Origin: Lutjanus erythropterus
Taxonomy: Eukaryota > Chordata > Actinopteri > Lutjaniformes > Lutjanidae
Assembly: GCA_020091685.1 (NCBI GenBank)
Contig: CM034597.1
Location: forward strand, 29,314,388 to 29,378,387
Length of the DNA stretch: 64,000 bases
Direction: 5' to 3'
The first letter of the stretch is position 1. The number at the start of each line of letters is the position of its first letter. Both the position numbers and the translations under genes were made by a program. This document shows, piece by piece, positions 23,940 to 34,545 of this stretch. A model generated the notes under the pieces. The model made no database searches, was not told the origin of the DNA, and saw only the letters and a list, made by a program, of their open reading frames with translations.

Positions 23940-24740
23940 AAAAAACATCACAGGAACTCCAGCCTGTTAATTAGAATATATTTATGGCAATTAAAGCGGC
24001 CTGGGAGAGACTAACTGAAAGAATTCTTAATGTCTGACCCTGAGATATGTATCATTTAACACATTCTACTGTGAATACCAACACTATCCTCAGTTTAAAA
24101 CATATTTTAAACAACTGTAGCTGGTTTCATGTGGCCCTCGGCTCTGCTTTTTCACTCTTAACAGCTAAGAGAGAATAGAGTTTGAAAGTCAATCAACAAG
24201 TGGATATAGACTTAATATGGCGCCATAGAAAGTTGGCAGTTTTACACCATTGTGACAGTTAAATGTGATGATCTGCCCTATGTTTTCACTCTGTTCACTG
24301 CATTATGCTACTGTCTCACGGCAGGGAGTTTGACCACGAATATTTCACTATCCAATTACCAGGTGAAATTGGCTGTTTAATTTTACAGCCTCAATGAAGG
24401 CGCTCTATCAGAATGATGGCCATTCAGTTAGCCCCCTAACACCACCCCAGGCAGCCTGCTCATCTGAGAAAACTTTCTCTGTGTGTGTCTGTGTGCGTGT
24501 GTGTGTGTACATCTGTCTGTGTAGGTGTGTGTTTGCAAAGTGCATTGAAAAAAAGCAGTGAAGAAATATAAATCAAGCAAGGTGATGATAACTTTGGCGT
24601 TGACACTGTGATCCATCGTCTTGCCTCCGCACTGACTGTTTTCATTTTAGCCAGCAGCAAGCTGCGACTGAGAGGCTTTCTACCAAAATATAATTGTTTA
24701 GGAGTAATGAGCTGGAAAAAAGGACAGAGAAAAGGCGAAA
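23940..24740. other. non-repetitive stretch, candidate conserved non-coding cluster
   Basis: Three blocks look unique and are rich in homeodomain-like ATTA sites: 23950-24030 (TGTTAATTAGAATATATTTA, then ATGGCAATTAAAGCGGCCTG), 24300-24425 (CTATCCAATTACCAGGTGAA and TGGCTGTTTAATTTTACAGC) and 24585-24720 (CCAAAATATAATTGTTTAGG). A TG-rich tract lies between the second and third blocks. Function is inference only. Confidence 0.3.
24477..24536. repeat. TG-rich microsatellite
   Basis: An interrupted TG run (TGTGTGTGTCTGTGTGCGTG and on). It creates the Thr/His-rich end of a 166-codon minus frame (24460-24960) that is not considered a gene. Confidence 0.85.
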
Positions 24741-24742
24741 AG

Positions 24743-24744
<2 letters not shown>

Positions 24745-24774
<30 letters not shown>
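24745..24774. repeat. (AG)15 microsatellite
   Basis: Fifteen uninterrupted AG units. Confidence 0.95.
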
Positions 24775-24776
<2 letters not shown>

Positions 24777-25682
24777 CTCGAAAAGTGACTATTAGATGGA
24801 GAGAAACAAAATTTGAACACACTACAGTAAACATGACTGACAAAACAGGCTGCAATTTGGAAACCCGCATGTAATTACATGGCCTCCCTCCTTCCAGTAC
24901 CTCTGACTGTCCGAGTGGTCTCACCGTCCGTGCGGTCCCCTCTTTGTCTGCAATTAACATTCATCTCATATTGGGGTTGTGTGGACATGTAATATCACTG
25001 ATTTACATATGGTATTAAAAGGTGGTATTGTGCACAGTGAACCCTGACCTGACCTGAAATGCCACTTACACTTGTAATATGTAAGTCCTGTAAAAAGATC
25101 ATGGAAGAATGACTCCACACTGGATCTTGTGTGGAGAAAAATCATTGCGACACTGACCTGTGGACCAAGGTGGCCACATTAAGGACAGAACGTGACATTG
25201 CAACGAAAATGCCACAGTCAACAACACAACCCAGTGTCACACTGCGACGGCCAATCACAAACTGGCAATCAGACCGCTACACACTCCTGAAATATCTCTG
25301 AAAACAGGTGCTATCCAGCCCAATTTCATAGACCAAACAGTGATTCTCTTCCAGTTGTGTCCCTGCTTGGTATATTTTGTGTACCCAGCTTTGACATCTG
25401 GATCTGGTTTGCCATTTATGCTGCAAAATGGCAATACTAAGAAGCTTTAGTTTGTGTCCATTTGTTTGAGAGACAGACGGAGAGCATGTAGTCATGTAAG
25501 GTAAAGGCTGAATGAGGACAGAGCAGTTATGATCTAAGCACAAAAAAACACCCTTACACATGCACCAAACCTCTGCACAACCCAGCAGCTGATTGCAGCA
25601 ACGCCATATTGTGTCTGAATGTCGCCTCAGTCTGTTGAACCTCTGACCTCAGCTAGGCGTGGTCAGGTGTGGTCTGTTTGAA

Positions 25683-25800
25683 GCAGAGCTGCAACTAATG
25701 TTTATTTCAGTTATCAATGAATCTGCTGGGTATTTCCTCAAGATTTTCTTCTTTAAAATAAAAAAAACAACGAAAAATGTCTATCCCAGTGAGACCAGTA
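25683..25800 (+). repeat. fragment of the GCTGCAACTAA-type hAT-like fish repeat
   Basis: AGAGCTGCAACTAATGTTTA then TTTCAGTTATCAATGAATCTG and CGAAAAATGTCTATCCCAGT follow the left end of a ubiquitous teleost element whose consensus-like start is GGGCTGCAACTAACGATTA. Other fragments of the same family are at about 52790-53000 and 60390-60550. Confidence 0.6.
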
Positions 25801-26869
25801 ATTGATATTTGGAAGTGATATACGTAATACTGTAGTAAAAATGAATGTGTCAAAATTTAGAGTAACACAAACTCCAACACAAAACTTAATTGCTTTACTG
25901 AATGCCAATCTTGATAGGCTATTACTTGTGACATGTAACCAAATCAGATTGTGTTGTGAGTGGGACATTGAGTGAGACAGCAGAATGTTGACTCCAGAGG
26001 GAGGGGGCTGCATCAGAGCCAAAGTAGCACTTTTTTGAATTAATTTATTTTATCGGCAGTCGGATTTAAAATACAAACAACAAAAAAAACAGATTCCGAT
26101 AATTGTAAAAATGCTACATATCAGATCCACTTTGCACCACAGAGCAACAGGGTCAGGATGTCGTCAGCACAAACATGACGATTTGTTTTCTCATTGTCTT
26201 TTCCTGATGTTTTCCTCAGCCAAGGGCTTCCTGACAATTGATCTGAAAAAAAAGTATTTTCCCGTGTAGGTCAGTTAGAGATATACTCAAGTTTTATAAT
26301 TTTCCTACACCCCATTTATAAAGTTAATGTCTTTTTTAGCACAGATCATTTGATTCAGAATTAGCACACTGCAGACGCGTTACCACAAGATTTGTTAAAT
26401 AACCTGCTTAAAATCTTCGTCTTTAGTGTTGATTTACCCCTTTATTGCTTTGAGTAGGTCTGCAGATCTCCTTTAGATACCCAGAGGAGAAAAGGACGAG
26501 TAAGCTTGGAGGAAAATTCTTATCTGACTGGGAAGGTGTAGGACATTATGGGAAAGTACTCTATATATGGATGTGTGTGTGGGTGTCAACATACAGTACG
26601 CTTTCACATTTCTCGTTTTTTAATCTATATTAATCTGTAGCAGAGGATTTTTTGTAAATTAGATGGCTCCAACATGACTTTGAGGGTGAGCAAGGGCAAG
26701 GAAGAGTTACCAGGCTGGGCAGATAACATTGATTTTGATCAAGACTGAGGAAAGAGAAATACAGAGGGAGGGAGGGAGGAAGAGATAGAGACAGGGAAGA
26801 ACAGGAGCAGGCTGTCTGCAAGACATCAAACTTTCCACTCTTTCTCAGATCAAAATTACCACCTTAGAT
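25801..26869. other. unassigned intronic sequence
   Basis: No exon or RNA gene is recognised. It contains a short GGGAGGGAGGGAGG run at 26766-26779 and a Ser-rich chance frame antisense to it. Confidence 0.4.
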
Positions 26870-27290
26870 GGGAATGAGAATTTTAATTAGAACTCGGGGC
26901 TATCTCATCTCGGAGTGTGTGTGGAGCTAAAAGACTAATTCCCACCACACACTCCCACATCCCCCACCCCTACCTTCACAGGCCACTTTGTCCGTTATTT
27001 AATAGGCTCTTTGTTATCTATCTACTTGGGTTTGCCAGGTACTTAGAGCCCCTCCATTGGAATATTAGGTATTCTGATGAGGCAGGCAGCTGTGTGCTCC
27101 ACGCAGATGGTGCCTGCTGTAATCAGCACTCTCAAAAGAACGGCTCTCATATCTCCCCCAAACTTATCCTTTTTATGATTACAAAACACAGAGCCGCAAA
27201 TTGTTATGAACAAGATAGATATATTTACTGGCAGCATAAAATACAGTGGCGCCCAACAATTCAATCCCTTTCAGTTTGATTCGTATTGCT
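26870..27290. other. candidate conserved non-coding element
   Basis: This is the clearest stretch of complex, unique-looking sequence in the long intron. It includes GAGAATTTTAATTAGAACTC near 26876, CTTTGTTATCTATC near 27009, GGAATATTAGGTATTCTGAT near 27059 and CGCAAATTGTTATGAACAAG near 27196. Overlapping frames on both strands (120 codons +, 73 codons -) lack recognisable domains and splice context. It could be an enhancer; this is not proven by the sequence alone. Confidence 0.35.
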
Positions 27291-27751
27291 GAGTGCACTC
27301 TCTTAGATGAGGACATTTGGTAATAGGGACCATGAATAGCATTCAAATTCGCCCTCTTCAAATGGGGTATTATGTGATAGAACTGGTGGAAACGGAGACC
27401 TTGCAGGATTGCGGTACAGTGTTTTCAATCTGTTTGTCAGGGTGGTCAAGGACAGAGTCATAACCTTCGGACAGACTGGGCCACAGTTGACGAAGTCGAT
27501 TGGTTAAGAAACAAATGACAAAGAATGGCACAAACACCACAATAAAAATGCCCAACTGTGTCAATGGACACTTGGAAACAGGCGAGTGGAGAATCAGACG
27601 CTATCTGTGGTGTGAAAGCTGTCTCACATTTTCTGTCTTGACTATCTCCAGATTTAATTTACACCTCATTATCAGAATGCATATACTGCCATCTTGCAAA
27701 TGAAAACACTGTCTTGTGTGAACGTTAGTTTAATAACAAATTACTTACAGT

Positions 27752-28544
27752 AAAGGGATAGTTCGGCAGAGCAGAGAGGAGTACCAGCATGGAAACTAAG
27801 CAGTGAGCTACTGTGGACAGGTCAGCTGCAAAAATATTTTAGCCACTTAAACAAAGGTCCAGCCTTTTCTGACAGGGACCTGCCATTATGTAACTGTGAC
27901 ACTGTCATACACTTTGGTGCAGAAGAATAATATCATTGGGTACTAAGTAATTTCATAACCCATGTCAGATAATGAGTTTTATGGTACCAAAACCTCAAAA
28001 CATTGTTGGCAGTCTTTGTATTTACCATTCCTCCTCTATCTCCTTCATTCTTCTTCCTGTCCACACCTCTTTAACACACATTTAAAAATGGGGACATTTT
28101 CAGGGACAGCTCCAGCCAGGAGCCAACACAAGTGGAAACTGGCCCCAGAAAATGTAGATGTCTGGTCACCCTGCTCTAAATCAACCAGACTCCTTGAGGA
28201 AGAACAGTAATTATACCACACAGAATATGGTCTACCACTGCCACGATCAGTTTGTTTGTTTGTTTTTATTGTGTGCCCCCGGCGTTTTAAAAGGTTAGTT
28301 TGAGAAAAGGCTGTGTGATGGCAAGGAAAAGCACTGAAAATATTCTAGATACTGTATACACCTATACTGATTCAGACCTTTTTTAGATGCCTAAAGTATG
28401 TTTTGTTGCTACAGCTGTACATTGCTGGGCTTCCATGCTAGTATTTCCTCTCCGTTTCTCGTACTAACCAGCATGTAGGTAATACACTGACTATCGATAA
28501 GTACATCAAACAGCCCCACATCAAATAATCCAAACTGTTCCTTT
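27752..28544. mobile_element. MITE-like foldback element with long inverted arms
   Basis: The ends are AAAGGGATAGTTCGG (27752-27766) and, reverse complemented, AAAGGAACAGTTTGG (28544). The arms continue: left GAGTACCAGCATGGAAACTA to ATTTTAGCCACTTAAACAAA, right (reverse complement) AATACTAGCATGGAAGCCCA to CTTTAGGCATCTAAAAAAGG. The left arm has lost a block (GATTATTTGATGTGGGG on the right) near its tip. This is a widespread teleost non-autonomous element. No coding capacity is seen, and no target duplication is evident. Confidence 0.72.
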
Positions 28545-31229
28545 CAATCACAAATTACCTAACGTGCAGGATTTCAGCAGGAAAACTGAAGCACAAGGGA
28601 GGTTAGATCTTTGCATGTAGTTTGTATTGTATGTAAACTCTGTATTTATAGGTGGGATCTGGAGCAGTATGTTGATGAAACAGGGACAGTAGGAACAAGA
28701 AGATGTTGAGCCCTATTAATACAACACCTTTTACAGATTGCCATATTCTCCCCATTCCTGAATCCCACCCTATTTGTATGTGTGCGCATTTTTAACATTA
28801 CAGGGAATCGGGCAGTAAGCGTTGTCAGGTGTAGGCTGGGACCTTATCAATGAAGCGGCTCAGCCTGTAATTAGTGCTATAATCACCTCCCTAATTCAAC
28901 CACTGCTCAGTGTCTCACCCAGCTTGCTGCTCCTCTCCCACGCCTCCCCCCTCTCCCTTCTTTTCCCTGCTTCTCATACTTTGTTTCCAAACAAACACTC
29001 CTCTCCCATACCGACTCCATCTCTTTCTAAATCTTACTCTTTTTTTGGCATTTCTCTCTTATTTTTATTTCATCCCTTTCTCCCTTCATGTCTTTCTTCT
29101 TCCCAGCCCGACACCTCTGTCCTTCACCCATGTGGATCTCAAACCAAATGAGTGAATTCTTCTCATTAGTAGTGCATTGGGCCAACGTGCCCGGAGGGAG
29201 ACCGAGCGATCTTAGCAGTGAACAGCTCAGCAGAGCTCTGAGGGGTCAATGAGCTAGTTAAGGAGTGATGTTTGATACTAGACTGTTAGGCAGGGGGGTG
29301 GAGGGGTTTATAGTTTCTTTCATTTGTGCAAAGGCGATTTACCACATATGTATGGGCAAGAGGGAATGTATGCACACACACACACACCTCTTAACGGAGT
29401 GCATTTAATGATATTAATGACTTTATTTTAGTAGCACTTTTGCAAACAAAGTTACAAAATTCATAACGGGGTAAATAAAGTACTTAAGAGAGTCATTAAA
29501 ACTAAGAGAGAGCACTTCTAAATTTTCTCTCACCACTCCACTTCACAGAACTTCTTCAGGGCTGTACGTTCCCAGCAGTCCTCAGCCAGTATCTTTATAC
29601 AAAAAGACCATAATGCCATATCCATTACACCTCTGTGCCTCCTTCTTTTTAAAGCTTTTCTGAAGCTTTTTTAAAATTTCCAATAGTGTCACAATGCTTG
29701 AGGCGGGCTGAAGTGCAAAGACCAGATGGGCTATGGAATGCTTTTTCAGTGTTTATAATGGTGGCGCAGCCAAACAAGCACTCCACAAAGTAGAAATAAC
29801 AAACTGTACTGCTAAGCAGGGCAGACTAACCAAACTACCAAACATTAGATATGCTGGAAAAAAAACCCAGAAAAATACTGAAAAAATTGAAACAGGTATG
29901 TTTCCGGGAAGAGGATGTGATTGTCTGTCATGAATGCTAAGACTGACTAGCTTGCAGACTGAGCACATAGAGTATAAAAGGTGGGTAAAATAGATGGAGT
30001 ATGTGATCAATCTCCTGTATCTGTATCACATGGGTTTCTCCACTGCTCCACCCCTTTAGGAGACTAGCAGCAGGTCCTGAGTCCATTCAGAACCAATGAG
30101 GGACTATATTACTAACTAACTATATTAAGCATGTTAAGTTAGCAGATAAAAACAAGCAACAAGTACTATATTTAAAGTAGTATATATCTTGTCACTTTTA
30201 TCACCTCTGACCACACCCACTTAGGAGACAGGAAACAATCTCATTTCATACTATTGGAGCACCGTGTATTATGCCATCTTGTCATATAGATAATTTTTTT
30301 ACACAGCGTCACTCACAGTTTTATTAAGTTCTTCTTTCATCGTAGTTGTTGTACTTGAGTATTTTGTTGCCTAAATTCACAGACACTGACATTAGACATC
30401 ATCCCTGGTTATATTACAGGAGCCTGGATTGTAACATATCCCGAAATGGACGTGCTTTCAGCTCAAAGAGGACCACCCTATTTGGATCGCTGTATATTTA
30501 TATTGTGCTTGTGGTGCTGTAGTATATTTCTGTATCTCAACAGACAAATCCATCAGCTCCTTCTCAGGATAAGCCAGACTGGACTATCCTTCCAGCCCAT
30601 TGTGTACATCACGTCTGTGAGTGTGTGAGCTGATTTTAAAAGCGAGAGCAGCTGATTTGATTTTCTATTGTTGAAGCCCACCCAACTACACCTGATATTT
30701 TTTCAATTAACCCTATATTGTTGCTGCCCCGGCCCCTTTTTGCGATCGTGCCATACAGAGCAGGGTTTTTCTGTGTGCATTTGTGATGTGAGCTCACACT
30801 TGTGGGTATTCCTACATAGTGGTCTTGTTTGATTGATTAATTACATTCCTAAATTGCAAATTGCTAGTACTGATAAAAACAATAATCTTTTTGGTAATTA
30901 TTATTATCAAAAGAATTTCTAAATTTCCCATCATGTCTGACCTGTAGCTTGATCTTTGTTACCATTGGCCAACTGTGTCGAAATCTGTTTAACATGTGGT
31001 ATCATATGTAAAATATATCATATATTACTGTATTTTTCTCTCCATTAATGGAATAAGGCAGATGCTGCTCTGTGTGTGTCTGCCTGTTTGTGCCAGTGTA
31101 TGTGTGGATATGTATGGTTGTGTTTATTTGTGTTGGAAAGAAATCAGGAAGAAGTACAGCTGTCTATCTGTGTTTGTGTATGACTGCCAAAAAAGACCGA
31201 GGGAGATGTATTGTGTGCGCTCACACGAA
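28545..31229. other. unassigned intronic sequence
   Basis: It includes a short CA run (29373-29387), pyrimidine-rich DNA at 28900-29110 that makes overlapping frames of 109 and 81 codons, and AT-rich DNA from 30830 to 31040. I recognise no exon, RNA or complete element. Confidence 0.4.
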
Positions 31230-31530
31230 TACACACACACATCATAATGCAGCCGCCATGGGGCCACTTGGCATGTAGCCTTTCTTGCGCTGTTCTGTAA
31301 TGTGATTTGTCCGTACTATTGATACCCCAAAACACCCTGCTCTCCCCCCTCAACCCTCTTGTTAGCCCCCACCCACCCCACTTCGCCCCCACTTCCAATT
31401 TCCACACTAACCCAATTAGCATCTCGTCAATAATGCTCAGCATTTCATTTTGCTGCTTTAATTAACAAATTCAATTTGCTCGAAACTGCTGTGAAAACAA
31501 ATTAAAAGCACGGCAAATTAAAAGCCCTCA
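31230..31530. other. candidate conserved non-coding element
   Basis: Unique-looking sequence with a dense cluster of ATTA-type sites: CTAACCCAATTAGCATC (about 31407-31423), CTTTAATTAACAAATTCAAT (about 31457-31476), then CAAATTAAAAGC twice near 31498 and 31515. This resembles homeobox-bound developmental enhancers. Conservation is not testable here. Confidence 0.33.
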
Positions 31531-33100
31531 GTTCCAGCGGATATAGCTAAGGTGATTACAGATGCGTCAAACGACTGTTTTCTTGTTTGTTTTATCTCAA
31601 GAGAGGAAAAGAGACTCCTGAGAGGAGGCGAGACCTTGAGGTGCCAGAGCAGTATAAGATCTGGAACTGCACAGGAGGGGAAACTAGACCTGGCAACAGG
31701 GAGGTGGGGAGAGACTGGGGCAAGGTTGATGTTGGTGCAGCCTTTTCCACAGGGAGGCTCCACTACCCATTAACTAGAACTGTTCTGTATCTGTACTATT
31801 GTACACACATACAATACATAGATATTTGAGTCAAAAGCACCAAAACTAACACACTTTTTTCTGTACAGATATTGAATTTTAATCATTTTAATATAATACA
31901 ATTCAGGATAATGCTACAATACATGATTATATGAAATGAGACATATTTAAAACACACACCCTCTGCCAGGCCAGCAACACCTCAACCTTTAATCCTTCCT
32001 CACACGTAGAAAGCCCAAAGGGAGGCATCCCCCCCATTGTGGAGGGGCCGGCCAACTGACAGAAGGATGGTTTTTATTCCCACGGTTGGGCGGTCATTTG
32101 TCGTATGAGGTAACTGGTAGTTACAAAGCTCCCTAGTGGCAATGTGCCAGGCAGATGCTATTCGGCCTGAGATGATGGAGGCCTCCTTCTCGTCTTTCTC
32201 CTTGGTAGAGCAATGTGGATCCCATCCAGGGACCGGACGAATGAACACCAAAACCATGCATACACCATTCCCACACATACACGTGCATTTATAAATACTT
32301 CAGACCAGGAAATACACACAGTTTTCTCCAAAAGGATAAAGGTGAAATGATAAGGCAGGAAGGAAATATAAGGTGAGAGACATAACCTTTAAAAAAAGAT
32401 TGTTTCTCCAAGTTACACTGATTGAATTATTATGTTTTACACTCTACAAAACAAGGCAGGTAAAATTTGCTTTTATAAACTTAATTTTATCATACTATCT
32501 TTGAGTGCTGCATTTTATACATTTTTATTTGCAGCCCTGCAGTCATTTTCCTGTTAATGCTTTTTTATCCATTTTGTCCTCAATTGTGAAGCACTTTGCA
32601 AAGTCAGTTTCAGCAGGAGAATTCAATAGTAATTAATCATTGATCTGACATTTAGTAACGGTGATTGAGATATCACCACACGCAATGGTCTTCAGGTACA
32701 CGTGATGAAGAAGTGTCATAATAATGGTGATAAAGAGCATTTCTGCAGTTAATCCATTAATGATGAACTGTAGGAGTAGAAATCAGATGTGTACGTCCAT
32801 CCGTTTCCACAATGACTGAGATTCATGAAACAGAACCATTATTATGCAGTGCTTTACAAAACTGATGAAAATATTTGTATTTTTGTTTTAGTACGTCAAC
32901 ACAGTTTTATGTATCTGGTCCTTGGACATAGAAAAATGAACCAACTCTTCTGCCTGACAGTTATACTGTTTTTGGATGTTAGGATCTGTCAGCGTTGTGC
33001 TATGTCATCAATTATGTAAATTCCATAGACACACTCCCAGTGTGCAGCCAAGGAGTTGATAGTATTGGGTTTATTGGATAAAAATTGCATGTCTGCTCTT
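31531..33100. other. unassigned intronic sequence
   Basis: No exon is recognised. The segment near 32580-32630 (TGAAGCACTTTGCAAAGTCA) resembles the 3' tail of L2-type LINEs, but is too short to call. Confidence 0.35.
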
Positions 33101-33349
33101 TGGTGATGACTGGTAACTCAGCAGTTGTCCTGCTGGCTTCATTAAGTATGGTTTACAGTGTGTGCTTAGGAAGCTGAGTGGAATGCATCTGGAATAGTGG
33201 CCAGCATCTTCCAAGTCTATTCCATAGTTCTATGCAAGAAAACACTAGATATCCTCCTTAGGGTTCAGAGTGAGTTGCTACTCAACAGACGGATTTGTGC
33301 AAGGTCTGTGTAGCCATACAGATAATGTAATGTAATGTAGATTATGTGA

Positions 33350-33740
33350 TGATGAAAAGGAATCTGAGTCTAAAGGTGAAGCCCTGATTAAGTAGTCACT
33401 TAACTTTCCAAACTTCATCTAAAGTCTCAAGCCTTAGATAGTCACCAAAAGAGCAAGATCATGGAACTGAGCAGCAGAAATCAGTTTCCTTTACTGGTGA
33501 ACATGTTGGGACATGGTGTGAGATATTCAGAAGGAGCATTGCATTGAATGGAACGCTTTGAAATGTTCAGGCAGCTGATCCTCCTTTAAAAGTAATCCAG
33601 GTAAACCCAGCTGGAAAGAGGCTGCATGCCAGACACGTTATATGGAAGGGTTAACTTATCTCATATAGCTTGGGAATGCTTGAGGATCCCAAAGAGCAGC
33701 TAGATGGTGTGGGTGTAGAGACAGATCTCTGAATTTAGTT
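33350..33740 (+). mobile_element. degenerate LINE 3' coding-end fragment (teleost type)
   Basis: The order AAATGTTCAGGCAGCTGATC, AAACCCAGCTGGAAAGAGGC, CATGCCAGACACGTTATATG, AGCTTGGGAATGCTTGAGGA and AAGAGCAGCTAGATGGTGTG follows a very common fish repeat. In intact copies that repeat encodes a peptide of the form RDYISxLAWERLG and ends in GATG repeats. Here stops and indels have destroyed the frame and no GATG tail is left. The non-LTR clade is not certain. Confidence 0.6.
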
Positions 33741-33846
33741 TTCTGCAAGCATGACTAAAGAGTAATGATTATTAAGTGTCAGTTATTACGTTATTACAGT
33801 ATCAAGTGCATTTATTTTATTACATGATACCTCTCATGTAATCTTT

Positions 33847-34545
33847 GGGCAGGTTCACACAAGTCTCGTTTAGTCTGGTTGAACTCCCTTGTTGCGCTTC
33901 ATTCAGGTTGATGTAAACGCAGGACTCGAACTCTGATCTCAGGACCAAATGACCGCTCTCTTTTCCGTCTGAAAGGGGTGGTCTCGGACTGCTGTCAAGT
34001 GAGCTCTGGAGCAGTGATCACTGTATATGTCATTTCATTGGTTAAAAAACATTTTCTCTTTCTGTTTTGGCGACTGGTCTACTGGTAGCGTATTTGCAAC
34101 CAAAATGTGGACTGGCAGGGGACAAACCTGGACTTACGACGAAGTTAGAAATGCCTGGATTATTAAATGAATGCCCACTAACTAAAAACACTTAACACAA
34201 CTTAACACAGGCTTCTTTAACAGGGACCCTTGTGTTCCCATTTTTCCCATGATTTGTGATGTGGTGTTTCCTGGCAGCATTGTTTCTGGTGAAAAACGAG
34301 CTAGACTTTCACTGGTCTTACATACCGGAGTACATTAAGCCCTTAGATGTGTCAGATTTTAGCAACTTAAATTTCAGCTTCCATTCACTCTTAAATTTCA
34401 GTTGCTGTTTGTTTTTTTCATAGTCTGTCTTTTGTGTTTCTTGACTTTGTAAAAGCAAACCTGACAAGTTGGAAAATTGAAACAATCATCCTCTCTGGTT
34501 CACTGGTTCGTTTCAGCAACCGGACCTTGAGGTGTGAACCCGGGC
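33847..34545 (+). mobile_element. non-autonomous DNA transposon, copy B (plus orientation)
   Basis: The left end is GGGCAGGTTCACAC and the right end, reverse complemented, is GCCCGGGTTCACAC (11 of 14 match). Flanks are TTT and TTA, close to a 3-bp TWA-like duplication. The interior shares ACCAAAATGTGGACTGGCAG and AGGGGACAAACCTGGACTTA with copy A at 9126-10237. A fragment ATGTGGACTGGCAGGGG could be read as MWTGRG, the start of a Myb/SANT-like accessory protein, but the frame is short, so a PIF/Harbinger link is only suggestive. Confidence 0.68.

Noticed and set aside
24460..24960. 166-codon minus-strand open frame, the longest in the window
   Set aside because: Much of it is antisense to an AG array and a TG tract (Ser/Leu and Thr/His runs). 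No domain, no splice context, and part overlaps a candidate regulatory block.
26917..27279. 120-codon + frame in the candidate conserved element
   Set aside because: No domain, and an overlapping minus frame is equally open. Non-coding regulatory DNA is a better explanation than an exon.
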